A DNA stretch of 64,000 bases from Halocaridina rubra (GCA_037179515.1 JAXCGZ010000062.1:12501-76500), one strand, 5' to 3'; shown: positions 1 to 11,100, counted from the first letter of the stretch. Notes: generated by a model not told the origin, from the sequence alone. Translations and numbers: made by a program.

Positions 1-479
<479 letters not shown>

Positions 480-685
480 TGATGCCTTTCTGGCCTGGCA
501 ATCTTGCTAGAAAAGGTCAATGACAAAAACATCCAAGATATTCTTTAGTTATAAATTCTACTTTTTGACTCACCAATTAGTGTGTCAAACGGAGAAGAAG
601 AGTCCTCATCTAACCCCAAAAACTGTAGGTGAGGGTAACATAACCCCTCCTTTGACAGACTTAGCAGACTCGTTTATTATGTATA

Positions 686-1230
686 TTACTAGCCTGGGAG
701 AGATCCATAGCCTAGGCTGTATAGTGCTAAAAAAAATATCCCTGTAGAAAATCGATTTCAATTTCTATTACACTATGGGAATAAAAAGAAGAAAATAGTC
801 ATCCACCCCACTACTGTGAACGTGACAACTCCCATAGCCTAGGCTGTAAAGTGATTGAAAAAATATCCCTGTAGAAAATCGATTTCAATTTCTATTACAC
901 TATGGGAATAGAAAGCAGAAGAAAATAGTCATCCACCCCACTACTGTGAACGTGACGTGTGTCACGTTCACAGTAGTGGGGTGGATGATTATTTTCTTCT
1001 CGTTTCTATTCCCATAGTGTAATAGAAATTGAAATCGATTTTCTACAGATATTTTTTCTATCACTAAACAGCCTAGGCTATGGGAGTTGTCACGTTCACA
1101 GTAGTGGGGGTGGATGACTATTTTTTTCTCCTTTCTATTCCCATAGTGTAATAGAAATTGAAATCTATTTTCCACAGATATATTTTTTCTATCACTATAC
1201 AGCCTAGGCTATGAATCTCTCTCTCTCAGG

Positions 1231-1237
<7 letters not shown>
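686..1237. repeat. long fold-back (inverted) repeat, about 270 bp arms
   Basis: Two arms, 686-956 and 961-1237, are near-perfect reverse complements separated by only GTGT (957-960). Each arm holds two tandem copies of a unit of about 130 bp, with landmarks TAGCCTAGGCT, ATCGATTTCAATTTCTATTA and CCCCACTACTGTGAACGTGA. The outer ends are TTACTAGCCTG and CAGGCTAGTAA. It reads as a fold-back transposon or a head-to-head duplication, with no coding capacity. The (AC)n tract holding the LINE starts directly at its right end. Family unknown. Confidence 0.85.

Positions 1238-1278
<41 letters not shown>
1235..1278. repeat. (AC)n microsatellite at the LINE 5' junction
   Basis: About 42 bp of AC repeats between the fold-back repeat and the first LINE-derived base. 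It pairs with the (AC)n directly after the LINE 3' end. Confidence 0.95.
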
Positions 1279-1279
<1 letters not shown>

Positions 1280-3960
1280 GTTTCAGAATACTAAGGGTTG
1301 AAAGATTTGAGAGGACTGGTGGAGGGATAGCACTGCTCATAAGTGAAAGGATTCAAGTTGAAGAAATAAACTTGGCTATAGAAAGTGAGTTCAAGGAATT
1401 TCTTGTTGCTCGCATAAATACTGGGTCAGAGAGCATTATAATAACTGTTGTATACAACCCACCAAGGAACCAAAATAGGCTTGAAGTTTATGAGGAAAGT
1501 CATATAGGTACTATTGAAGTCATAAACTCAGTTGTTAACATGGCACGGGAGAAAAAATGTAGGATTTTGATTATGGGAGACTTGAATCATAAAGAGATAG
1601 ATTGGATAAATCTTGACCCACACAGTGGTGAGGACTCATTCGGGGCAAGATTCCTAGATTGCGTACAAGGGAATTTCCTACACCAACATGTAATGGAACC
1701 AACAAGGACCAGGGGTGGGGATGAGCCATCACTACTTGATCTAGTGTTCACAGATAATGTGTTGGATATTGAAAAAATTGAGTATGAACCACCAATTGGA
1801 AAGAGTGACCACTGTGTGTTGTTGATGGAGTATATCATTGAAGATATTCTTCCTGAGAGTAGAGGTACTGAGGACATGAGGAGGAACTATCGGAAAGGAG
1901 ATTTCATCAAAATGAATGAGCTTTTTGCAGTTATTGACTGGAGAACCTTATTTTACAACAAATCTGTACAAGAAATGTATGACATCTTTTGTGAGAAATA
2001 TGGGAAGATAGTAGATTGCTGCATACCTGTCACCAAAGTAGGTGTAATTCATGCCAGAGAGAAATGGTTCGATAATGGGTGTAAAAGAGCTAAGGAGAGG
2101 AGAGACAAATGCTGGAAAAGGTATAGGAGGAGAAAAAACATAAATGCCTGGCAAACCTACAAAAGAGCAAGAAATGACTACCTAAGTAAAAGGAGAGAGG
2201 CAGTGAGAGACTATGAGAGGGACATCACCAGGAAGGCTAAAGAAAATCCCAAGCTTTTCCACAGCTTTATCAGAGGAAAACTGAAGGTAAAAGAACAGGT
2301 TTTAAGGCTAAAGAGAGTGGATGGAAGCATCACTGAGACGGATGAAGAGATCTGCAAAGAATTGAACAAGGAGTTTCAGTCAGTATTTACAGTAGAAAAT
2401 ACCCCACCCCCTCAGATTGCAGTGATAGAAGCTCAAGGGCCGGTATTAGAGAACATCAACCTTACAGCCACAGAGGTATGCAAAGCGCTGATGGATTTAG
2501 ATGTTCATAAAGCTACAGGTCCTGATGACATATCCCTTCATGTGCTTAAAAAATGCGCAAACACAATATCAGTGGCACTAAGTATCATATTTAAGGAGTC
2601 ACTGGAGTCGGGGGAGATTCCAAGATGCTGGAAAGAAGCAAATGTGATACCTATCTTCAAAAAGGGAAGGAGGGATACGGCTCTGAACTATAGACCAGTT
2701 TCCTTGACCAGCATAGTTTGCAAAGTTATGGAGAAACTACTAAGGAAACATATCTCTCTTCACTTGGAATCCTTCAACTTTTTGTCAGTGAGGCAACATG
2801 GCTTCAGAGAAGGTAGATCAACAGTAACAAACTTATTAGAATTTTATGATGAGGTAAGCCAAATCTTACAGGAAAGAGAGGGCTGGGCAGATTGCATATT
2901 CCTAAACTTCCAGAAAGCGTTTGATACTGTTCCACATGGGAGACTTATTAGGAAGCTGCAATCAATGGCTAGAATAGGTGGAAATGTTTTGGAATGGATA
3001 AAAACTTACTTAGAAGGAAGGGAACAGAGGGTTAGAGTAAGACACTCAGTGTCTGAATGGAGAAGAGTTAGTAGTGGAGTTCCACAGGGTTCAGTTTTAG
3101 GGCCACTTTTGTTCCTTGTATATGTAAATGACCTACCAGAGTCTGTAAATTCATTCATGAATATGTTTGCAGATGATGCAAAGATTGTGAAGAAAGTAAA
3201 AAACGAGAACAATGGTAGAGAACTTCAGGAGGATCTAAATAATCTGCATGAGTGGTCAGAAAAGTGGCTAATGAAATTCAATACTTCAAAATGTAAGGTA
3301 ATGAGAATGGGTACAAGTGCAAGAAGGCCCAAGCTTGACTACTCGGTGGCTGGAGTACAACTTCAAGAGACAGAAAATGAGAGAGATCTAGGAGTAAACA
3401 TACTGGCAGATTTGTCTCCAGAAATACATATAAATGGCATAGTAAGGGCAGCATATGCATTCTTATCAAATGTAAGGGTAGCCTTCAGGCACATGGACAA
3501 GGAAATGTTCAGAAATATTTATGTAACCTATGTGAGGCCAAAACTCGAATATGCAGCCCCCTTTTGGAATCCGCACTTGAAAAAGCACATAGCTAAGCTT
3601 GAAAAAGTTCAAAGACATGCCACGAAACTGGTGCCAGAAATACGCAATCTCAGTTATGATGAGAGGCTGAGGGAATTAGACTTACCATCACTCGAAGCTA
3701 GAAGAGTGAGGGGGGATATGGTGACAGTCTTTAAATTCCTTCATGGTTATGATAGAGTGGATAGGGATCGATATTTTGATATGGCTGGCTCTAGAACTAG
3801 AGGTCACAGTTTGAAGCTTCGTAAGAAAACTTCTTCGCAGGATGTAAGGAAATACTTTTTCAGTGTAAGAGTAGTTGATAATTGGAATTCGCTAAGCGAG
3901 GAGGTAGTTAATGCTATCTCAATCCATAGTTTTAAGGACAGGTATGATAAGTATCACTAA
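1279..3960 (+). CDS. LINE ORF2: partial APE endonuclease plus reverse transcriptase
   Basis: The frame is open from the truncation point at 1279 to the TAA at 3958-3960, about 893 codons. No native start is present because the 5' end is missing. The first about 190 residues are the C-terminal part of an APE-type endonuclease, with the metal-site motif GDLNHKEIDW and the catalytic SDH in KSDHCVLL. A basic linker follows, then the reverse transcriptase with NYRPVSLTS, HGFREGRST, FLNFQKAFDTVPH, GVPQGSVLGPLLF and the catalytic FADDAK (FADD at 3166-3177). The C-terminus has the usual YVRPKLEYAAPFW and FKDRY segments. In the element this protein nicks target DNA and copies the LINE RNA by target-primed reverse transcription. 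The lack of any stop or frameshift suggests a young insertion, but it cannot be autonomous without its 5' end. Confidence 0.9.
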
Positions 3961-4049
3961 GTCTAAAATGGAACCGATCAGGAGACGGGAAGATACGAGC
4001 TTTGGGCTCTTTCCCGTAAACACAATTAGGTAATCACAATTAGGTAATC
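1279..4049 (+). mobile_element. 5'-truncated non-LTR retrotransposon (LINE, CR1/jockey-like)
   Basis: The element begins abruptly after (AC)n, in frame inside an APE endonuclease domain, and runs through a reverse transcriptase to a 3' UTR ending in two copies of ACAATTAGGTAATC. It is then followed by (AC)n again. The 3' UTR (about 3961-4049) contains a hairpin whose outer stem is ACGGGAA paired with TTTCCCGT, a plausible recognition element for the reverse transcriptase. Two further 3' fragments of the same family lie near 14.6-15.5 kb and are nearly identical, so the family was active recently. The clade call is by domain order and motif style only; other LINE clades of the same superfamily are possible. 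Confidence 0.92.
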
Positions 4050-4050
4050 C

Positions 4051-4092
<42 letters not shown>
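4050..4092. repeat. (AC)n microsatellite at the LINE 3' junction
   Basis: About 40 bp of AC repeats follow the LINE terminal GGTAATC after a few C residues. Confidence 0.95.
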
Positions 4093-4093
<1 letters not shown>

Positions 4094-4384
4094 AATTAAT
4101 ATCGTACCGATCAGGACTCAATCTGGTTATTCATGAATGAAATACTTTGAGAGTAATTATTATTCATGAGAAATTCGATCAAAATATGAACTTATCATTA
4201 GTGAAGTTTTCATTCATCTTGCTTCGTTGGGAAACATTAAAGCAAGTGAAAAGTTTGAAGTAAAAAGTATCACTATTATTACAGTCATGTTACGAAAAGT
4301 GTTTACATTGTTTTCAGATTATGAAATAAGTATAAAAATATGAATTACAGGGCAAGAACATAGCAAGTACAGTATATAGTTCAT

Positions 4385-4387
<3 letters not shown>

Positions 4388-4444
<57 letters not shown>

Positions 4445-4472
4445 TATTATTACTATTATTATTACTATTACA
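4388..4472. repeat. (ATT)n microsatellite
   Basis: Long trinucleotide run, with occasional ACT interruptions toward the right end. Confidence 0.95.
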
Positions 4473-4686
4473 CATGGTAATAATAATAAACACAAGATTT
4501 CGCTTACAAAGTACAGTGCGTCAAATATTAAAGAAATTTAATTTCCTGAGCCGTGGGCTATGTCAGACAATCAGACGCCCTTGGGAAAGAAAGGAAATTA
4601 TGTCGGAGAGAGATAGAGGTTGGTTCGATATCTAGGAGGGAGTTATTTTAAGGGAGTAATGATGAGGAGAAAGTGAGAACACACTT

Positions 4687-4688
<2 letters not shown>

Positions 4689-4755
<67 letters not shown>
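4689..4755. repeat. (GA)n microsatellite
   Basis: About 66 bp of GA repeats; frames through it are Arg-Glu artefacts. Confidence 0.96.
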
Positions 4756-4758
<3 letters not shown>

Positions 4759-4959
4759 CAAACCAAGGCGAGGAGACTTCTTCAGCAGGCCAACAGCTCA
4801 AGGGAGGGAGGTAGAGGCCAGTGGTAGAGAAAAGAGGGACTCCCTTTCGAGGGAGTGAAAATCAACCTCCTAACCCCTTCCCAAGCAGCCACGTCAGCAA
4901 AGGATGCCATGAGGTTAGAGAGTATTATGATCACAATTAGGAAAACCTCATTTCATCTA

Positions 4960-5085
4960 CTTGATCAGCGTGGTGACCCCCAGTATATTAGAGAACTTCA
5001 TAAATCATAAGGTTAGGTTAGGTTAAAGTCTAACCTAACTTAACCTAATAATCTGCGTGGTCATGTACCGTGGTTACTAGTCTTT
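4960..5085. repeat. dispersed repeat with telomere-like TTAGG fold-back
   Basis: Contains GGTTAGGTTAGGTTAAAG followed closely by TCTAACCTAACTTAACCTAA, so TTAGG units face CCTAA units across a short spacer. The flanking text (a motif like AGCG..GACCCCCAGTATATTA on the left, GGTCATGTAC on the right) recurs around similar motifs near 10.3, 14.0 and 25.6 kb. It is therefore a dispersed element and not a stray telomere fragment. Confidence 0.6.
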
Positions 5086-5539
5086 GCCCGATCCCAATTG
5101 TTATATTCTTGTTTGATATTTCTAAATATTAATGACATAGTATATATATTCTACTTAAAAAAAAAAATCAAATCATAAGATGATATTTTAGGAACTATCA
5201 CAAAAATTCCTTAGATCTTAGTCTAAATTAATGCTTAGAATTTTATATATCTAGCCATGTTCACGAAAATACGTCCCTCTGTATGACGTAAGACTGACTA
5301 TTCTTGGCGTGAATAATGATGATAAAAATAAATAGCCCAACTTATCTTGTATGGTGTTCGCGTGAGAAGGATTTTTTTTTATTTCATTTCATAACTTTAC
5401 AAAAACTTTAATTGCATGTTATAACTAATATTACACCCACGAAAAACATAAGTAGACTTGCATTAAACAAAACCTACAAGTACAATTATCAGCAAAATAT
5501 AAAAAAGTATTATACCTCTGCTAACTTTATTTAATTTCA

Positions 5540-5541
<2 letters not shown>
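5086..5541. other. no recognisable gene
   Basis: AT-rich sequence with short A and T runs. I see no exon or repeat family here. Confidence 0.4.

Positions 5542-5603
<62 letters not shown>
5542..5603. repeat. (TAA)n microsatellite
   Basis: Trinucleotide run directly upstream of a SINE. The run resumes downstream at 5787-5815, so the SINE appears to have landed inside a TAA tract. Confidence 0.95.
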
Positions 5604-5605
<2 letters not shown>

Positions 5606-5778
5606 TAGTCTCCGTGGCAAAATGGTAGCGTCCGCGACTCTGAGTCCGTCACGGACTGAGGTTAGTAAGGTCATACACTCAGGGTAACAATTACATCTGC
5701 CAAAATAAGTCCTAAGTAAGAAGGCAACCTCCCTAGCCCTTAGTAGAAAAGCGAGTTCGTAACGTAAAAATCGAATCA
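5604..5778 (+). mobile_element. tRNA-derived SINE, family 1
   Basis: Starts TGTAGTCTCCGTGGCAAAAT and ends ACGTAAAAATCGAA. It aligns with six other near-full copies here (7.4, 9.2, 11.2, 26.7, 28.1 and 29.5 kb). The family has a tRNA-like head with an A box (TGGCTCAAGCGG in better copies) and a B box (GGTTCGCGCCC), then a body with CATCTGCCAAAA and CCTAGCCCTTGGTA. This copy has lost the B-box region. Confidence 0.85.
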
Positions 5779-5785
5779 ATCAATC

Positions 5786-5786
<1 letters not shown>

Positions 5787-5815
<29 letters not shown>
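5787..5815. repeat. (TAA)n microsatellite
   Basis: About 29 bp of TAA-type repeat directly after SINE family 1. Confidence 0.9.
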
Positions 5816-5816
<1 letters not shown>

Positions 5817-5898
5817 GTTGACAATAATACTGTACTAAATAACTATATGCTGAACTATTCCTGCCACCAACCCTACAATAGCCCTCAACCCCAGTCCA

Positions 5899-5899
<1 letters not shown>

Positions 5900-5930
<31 letters not shown>
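5900..5930. repeat. (CT)n microsatellite
   Basis: About 31 bp of CT repeats. Confidence 0.95.
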
Positions 5931-5935
<5 letters not shown>

Positions 5936-6078
5936 GACGCCGGGGCCTTCCTGCACGTAGCCTCTCTTAGCCTCATCTTGCTGTTATATATAAAGCAAAA
6001 CTTGAGTAGGTAGAAAGACATTCTCAAAAAGCTAGCCTTATCCTAATTCACTTACATAAAGACTATATATACACAATA

Positions 6079-6135
6079 GCCACATTCCCCCTCATAAAGG
6101 GGGTGGCTGAGTCAAAGCAAAAGACCAGGCAAATT
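6079..6135. repeat. fragment of dispersed repeat with GGGTGGCTGAGTCAA motif
   Basis: The segment CATTCCCCCTCATAAAGGGG followed by GTGGCTGAGTCAAAGC recurs, diverged, near 23.1, 47.2, 50.3 and 52.5 kb. It is an interspersed repeat of unknown class. Confidence 0.6.
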
Positions 6136-6200
6136 AATATTTCTACAGTCATTTTTAGTTCTCTGCTTTAAAAAATAATCCTCTTTTTGTCACTGTTAGT

Positions 6201-6337
6201 CCCCATCATGGGAGTGGACAAAGGTAGACTGGAGCTGGGGGATTAAGGATGATGCCCTTCCTAAAGCCCTCGGGACTGGTTCGATCGCGTGTCTTTCACT
6301 TTCAGAGTCAAGTATTCTACCAATACACTTCTCTGCT
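6201..6337 (-). mobile_element. tRNA-related SINE, family 2 (degraded)
   Basis: Carries the family landmarks CCCCATCATGGGAGTGGAC, GGATGATGCCCTTCCTAA and GGTTCGATCGCG. Read on the minus strand it is tRNA-like with a B box. Related copies lie at 7.6, 16.6, 18.7, 27.1, 37.6 and 49.8 kb. Confidence 0.7.
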
Positions 6338-6399
6338 CTAATAATCTGTATAAGGCAATTGTAATAATACAAAATACCGTAGATATTATAATTCAACAT

Positions 6400-6472
6400 T
6401 TTTTTGGTGCCCGGGTCCGATGAGGGCAATTTTCTCTGCCTATCCCGGTGTCACGCACTCACACACACACAA
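6400..6472 (+). repeat. LINE/SINE 3' tail fragment (CCCGGGYCYGATGAGGGC)
   Basis: GGTGCCCGGGTCCGATGAGG, GCAATTTTCTCTGCC and CGGTGTCACGCACTCA match the tail of the 12.5 and 22.1 kb repeats. Here it ends in a short AC run. Confidence 0.7.
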
Positions 6473-6546
6473 AATGGAATTGTACTCCTATTTTGAGTTC
6501 CTAGACCTATCAATATTTATCAAACTAAATATCCAATTTAGCTAAT

Positions 6547-6746
6547 ATTGATTGTTTCTTCATCCCATCTTGGACGAAGTGGAAACAAGATTTCAAGGTC
6601 ATTTTGCACATATTGCAGAGTCATTGCATCCTACTGCCTTGTGTAGAATTGATTATGTATTCGACAATTATGGGTTACAGGTCATTCCTTTATACTTGGC
6701 TGTTTTTTGTAGAGAAATTCAAACGGGAAGAGCAAGCCTGTTCAGA
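6547..6746 (+). pseudogene. possible transposase-like fragment (unconfirmed)
   Basis: A 65-codon open stretch reads FLHPILDEVETRFQGHF and onward. It looks faintly like the region before the dimerisation domain of hAT-type transposases, where IPxLDxxxxELxxRF is common. It has no start context and no downstream domain. It may instead be a chance frame. Confidence 0.25.
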
Positions 6747-6879
6747 TAGAGGCCAGTCTTAAGCCCGGATGCATAGTAGGAGGGCTGGGAACAGGAAAGG
6801 CATTCGGTTGTAAAAGTTTGAGCCCTAAAATAAAGTCTTTTTGAGAAACAGCGATTCTATATAAACATATGAGGAGCTC

Positions 6880-6883
<4 letters not shown>

Positions 6884-6936
<53 letters not shown>
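6884..6936. repeat. (GA)n microsatellite
   Basis: About 52 bp of GA repeats. Confidence 0.96.
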
Positions 6937-6940
<4 letters not shown>

Positions 6941-7212
6941 CCACATAAGAAACGGCATCATTTACTAGAAAATCAAAATAAATGCAATGATAAAATAAAC
7001 CAAGACTCATTTCCATCCATTTTCCTCCGAAGATGGTCCCCCGCCCTTTCTCTGTTTGTGACGGTAGGGGTTTTTAGGGGTGTCGCAGTGCAGGGTTATC
7101 TGATACAAGAGACAAATGGTGATAGTGGGTGGTGGAGAACAGCTTAAAAGGGCACATTGCCCCTTCAGAGTCAACCCACTGATTGCAATACCACTATGGC
7201 CAACACCAACAA

Positions 7213-7246
7213 CAGTCTCTCTCTCTCTCACACACACACACACAAA
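7213..7246. repeat. (CT)n(CA)n compound microsatellite
   Basis: Short CT run passing into a CA run. Confidence 0.9.
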
Positions 7247-7322
7247 ATCCATTAGAGATTTGCAGAGGCCTTTGAATTTGAAAACTTTTCTTCACACTGA
7301 GCTACAGTATGGGCCTACAGAT

Positions 7323-7527
7323 GGATGGATGGATTCGGTTTTACGTCACGAACTCTCTTTTCTACTAAGGACTAGGACGGTTGCCTTCTTACGAAGGACT
7401 TATTTTGGCAGATGTAATCGTTACCCTAAGTGTATGCCCTTACTAACCTCAGTCCGTGACGGGGCGCGAACCCTCGACCTGCCGCCTCAGAGTAGCAGAC
7501 GCTACCATTTTGCCATGGAGACTACTC
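7323..7527 (-). mobile_element. tRNA-derived SINE, family 1, with 18-bp target duplication
   Basis: A minus-strand copy. It is flanked by perfect direct repeats CAGTATGGGCCTACAGAT at 7305-7322 and 7528-7545, the mark of target-primed retrotransposition. The plus strand reads TTTTACGTCACGAACTC at the element's 3' end and GCGCGAACCCTCGACCTG across the B box. Confidence 0.93.
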
Positions 7528-7571
7528 CAGTATGGGCCTACAGATATAGGAAACAAAGCATAACACACTTT

Positions 7572-7680
7572 GACACAGGTTGGAGTTGGGGGTAATAAGG
7601 AAGGATGCCCTTCCTAACGCCCCTCGTTGGGTTCGTTACTTTCCAAGTCGAGTACTTTAACTACTGCACTGCAGCGGTGT
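7572..7680 (-). mobile_element. SINE family 2 fragment
   Basis: Shows AAGGAAGGATGCCCTTCCTA, CGCCCCTCGTTGGGTTCG and CAAGTCGAGTACTTTAAC, as in the 16.6 and 49.8 kb copies. Confidence 0.7.
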
Positions 7681-7820
7681 TCCTTTATCTTATATTCGTC
7701 CTAAATAAAGACAGATAATAAAATGATAGAGAGTATAATTATGGATTTCAGTTACCCATCATTATACGATATTTTTTTCCACAAAAAAATTTCATTTATA
7801 CAACGACTTTAAATTGTGCA

Positions 7821-7874
<54 letters not shown>

Positions 7875-8768
7875 AAGGTGTTATTGTGATTTTTCGTCAC
7901 TATGCTGCCGATGTATCACATCACATTAAACCCTTGTGTTTTCTTAATAGTTAGTCAAGAGTCAAAGTAGCATAAAATTTAAGGAAAGTATATCAGCCAA
8001 ATTTGCAATAACTCCTACAAGTTCATTGCACTTTCCAGCATGCAATGATCTTTCAAATGATCTGATTTGCATTTAACCTTTTGGAAACTATCAGCTGGTT
8101 TAATATACCGTTCATGGAGAGCAGATAATTAAACTATCTTAAAAGAGACTAATTAAAGATAATTACATCAGCTGTTGCCCGACTATCAATATAGGAGAAA
8201 GATTAATGAAACCAACCACTTAGCACTTTAAAAAAGATAACTATTTATGAGAAATATCACTACAGCCACGTCTTCTGGTCTAGTTAGGGAAGGTTAGGTT
8301 GCGTTGATTAGGTTGACTTAGAACCTTTATGGAAGCTCTTGAAGAAAAGTCTTTATGGGTTGGTAATAGGAAGGACAGAGATAAATATTCCTGACAGCGC
8401 TTAAACAGACAATATCATACGTGAATACTTAAAACTGAACTCCTTTCATGGAATCATTAAAACTACCAACAAACGATGATATTGTTCATATCATTATATA
8501 CTCATTATCAGCAACAATCATTGTTAAAGTTTTACAACCATACGTCATGAGGGTTATTATCATATAATCACTGGATTTTATTGTAATGGGAGCGATGTAT
8601 GCTCTTGAAAGCAATTTCGGTATAGACAATACTCTCGTAATTTGTGACAATTACCTTTTGATAACTGAGAGCAAAATTGCTTACGATGGTATCATAATCA
8701 AATTTATGGTTATTTCTCACTTTGTTGTTCTGCTTATTTGCCCGTCTATTATTTTTCTTTGTCTATTC
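7681..8768. other. no gene; (ATT)n at 7822-7870
   Basis: Apart from a TTA/ATT run (7822-7870) and a short GGTTAGG-rich patch near 8285-8320, this is AT-rich sequence with no exon I can support. Confidence 0.5.
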
Positions 8769-8949
8769 CAGCGGTTCTCAACCTTTTTCACTACCTTCAC
8801 CCCCTTCAAGATTTTTCCCTCCCGTGTGCCTTCATAAATAACGTTGAATAATAACACGCTTATGAAGAAAATGCTCTGTGAAATCTTTAATATTCCGATT
8901 AAAACAGGGAAAAGAGATAACGCCGTGGCCCCCAGGTTAAGAACCATTG
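8769..8949. mobile_element. hAT-like MITE
   Basis: 181 bp bounded by imperfect terminal inverted repeats: CAGCGGTTCTCAACCTTTTT on the left, and on the right the complement of CAATGGTTCTTAACCTGGGG. The CAGYGGTTCTYAACC terminus is typical of hAT non-autonomous elements. The flanking 8-mers do not match, so it is old or the ends are misplaced. Confidence 0.6.
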
Positions 8950-9150
8950 AGCTTAAGGTACAGTTGGTTATAACAAGTATTCTGCTATTTCCAAGGGTGT
9001 ACTCATTATGTTCCTGACTTGGCAGTGGGTAAGAGATGATATACATGACACTCCCTTCTACATTTTCGATATGGACAAGTAAAAGTGTTTTTTTTTCCTT
9101 TTGTCATAAAACGAAGTGGAAGGAAACGCATTTCCTTTGGTATAACAATT

Positions 9151-9334
9151 TGCGTCACGGACTCCCTGTTCGACCAAGGGCTAGGACGGTTGCCTTCTTG
9201 CGAAGGACTTGTTTTGGCCGGTGTAATCGTTACACTGAGTGCATGCCCTTGCTAACCTCAGACCGTGACGGGGCGCGAACCCTCGACCTGACGCCTCAAT
9301 GACGCGGACGCTACCGCTTGAGCCACGGTGACTA
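9151..9334 (-). mobile_element. tRNA-derived SINE, family 1
   Basis: Minus-strand copy with GCGCGAACCCTCGACCTGAC (B-box region) and GCTTGAGCCACGGTGACTA (A-box region). It aligns with the other copies and is near full length. Confidence 0.9.
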
Positions 9335-9963
9335 CGCGTGTTATACAGATACGATTTCCAAAGAATACTTCCTCCGTGTTCCCCTGCGTGTCTTAAGAAT
9401 CGACTATATGGGGCGGAGCGAAGGGACTGGGAATCCCCTCCTCTTCATTTTCTCTTTCCAAAGAGTCATGGTATTTTGCCTTGACTCAGCCACTCCCCTT
9501 GCATGGGAAAAATGGCTCATTTATTATTATTATTCTTATAGGCACCGTGGTAAAGCGATAGGGGATTTGTCGTACCATATAATTTCTTTTATATTCAGAT
9601 AACTGTACAAGAGGAAGAGCACATGGGCACTCCCAGTAATACTGCAGTTGTTAAACATTACAATCTATATATAGCCATGCATAACAAATATTAATAGAAT
9701 TTGCAATTCATTTTAAATATCATAGCAAGTAATTAAGATTAGAATATTTTAGAGGGGAAAGATCCAGAAAAGAGCTGATTAGCCAGTTGAGTCTTAGGGC
9801 TACCAGCCCTAGCCGTGGGCAAGCTTCACACGCCCAATTAGCAGCGGGGCTACAAAGTTTTACCAATAAATACTGGAACTTAAAAACCCTTTTTTCAGCC
9901 ACCCTCTCCCTTGTACTGTAAAATATCTCTCTCTCTAGTTGGAGACAGGGTAAGGTCGAGGTT

Positions 9964-10036
9964 TCGCGGCCAGGCAAGGTCTGAGGTTAGCAAGGGCATG
10001 TACACAGGGTAACGATCCCTACTGTCAAAACCAAAG
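9964..10036 (+). mobile_element. SINE family 1 fragment
   Basis: The central part only: GGTCTGAGGTTAGCAAGGGC, ATGTACACAGGGTAACGAT and CTGTCAAAACCAAAGTC. Confidence 0.65.
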
Positions 10037-11100
10037 TCATCCACAAAATAATAATAATCTACCAGCTACCTAAGATCCGATATATTCTTGTTACAAGTTC
10101 AAGGTTTGCCTGAACTAAGAAAAATTAACAAAACATAGCGTAAAACACAAGATTCTATGACATTACATCGCCATCGTACTCAGAATACGTAAACTATCGT
10201 ATTAACCACCACATGTTTAGTTCATAATGTTCTCTTGGCGATTTTACGGAGTCCGAATCAACATGATTTACAAAACCAACTTTTAGATCAAGTTAACGAC
10301 TCCAAGTACATTAAATATCTCACATATTGTTAGATTAGGCATTGACCTGACCTAATCTTAATTTAACCTTCACTTTACGGTCATGTATAGGGACTGACAA
10401 CATCCATAAAACCAAATACTTAGCGTCTGTTTACTTACCAAAGGCTGATTGGTATACCAGTTACCACCACGTTGGCCCGAGGGTACGTTGTCTGAATTAA
10501 GAAAGGTGGGTAGATGGGCATCCAAGCCACACCCTAAATTGTCCAATGAGCAAAAAAATGGTCCAATTATCGAAATTTAAGATTAAAATCGGATGGAAGT
10601 CCTTTGAAATTTTTGTCCTCAAATGTATTACTTGACAGTTCCAAGAACTCTCACCGAGTAAGAAATCTTAAAAAAAAAAAAAACGCGAACTACTAAATTC
10701 TTCGTTCTTTTCAGAATTATTCACTTTATAAACAAACAGAACTATAAGTGCATAGCTACAAGTCGTAATATTGACAAGATATGTGTTTAACGAGTTTGAA
10801 ATAGGGTAAAATAGCAAGTTGAAATGCAAAGCACGAGGTTATAGGAAGAGGAGAGTGTAGGACACACCCAACCTCACTGACTAAGCGAAGCCTACTGAAT
10901 CGAAAACGGATATTTGCACTCTCTCGAGTCACAGACTTGGGTTCGTTCAGTTGCCTATTAAAAATCGCTTGAAATTGCTTTCCGCTAAGCAAGATATCTT
11001 TGCTCAGGGTCATCCGACACCGCTATCTGGTCACGGTTATGAGTGTGCCAATTAAAGGGTAAGCTGAAAAAGTCCAAGTTTGAGAAAAAGGCAAGGCAAA
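10037..11100. other. no recognisable gene
   Basis: Contains a weak GATTAGG/CCTAATC fold-back near 10,325-10,370, related to the TTAGG repeats, and otherwise unique-looking sequence. I see no exon. Confidence 0.45.

Noticed and set aside
1372..1374. TTG at 1372 as the LINE start codon
   Set aside because: The frame stays open upstream to 1279 with endonuclease-like residues; the element is 5'-truncated, so no true start exists here.
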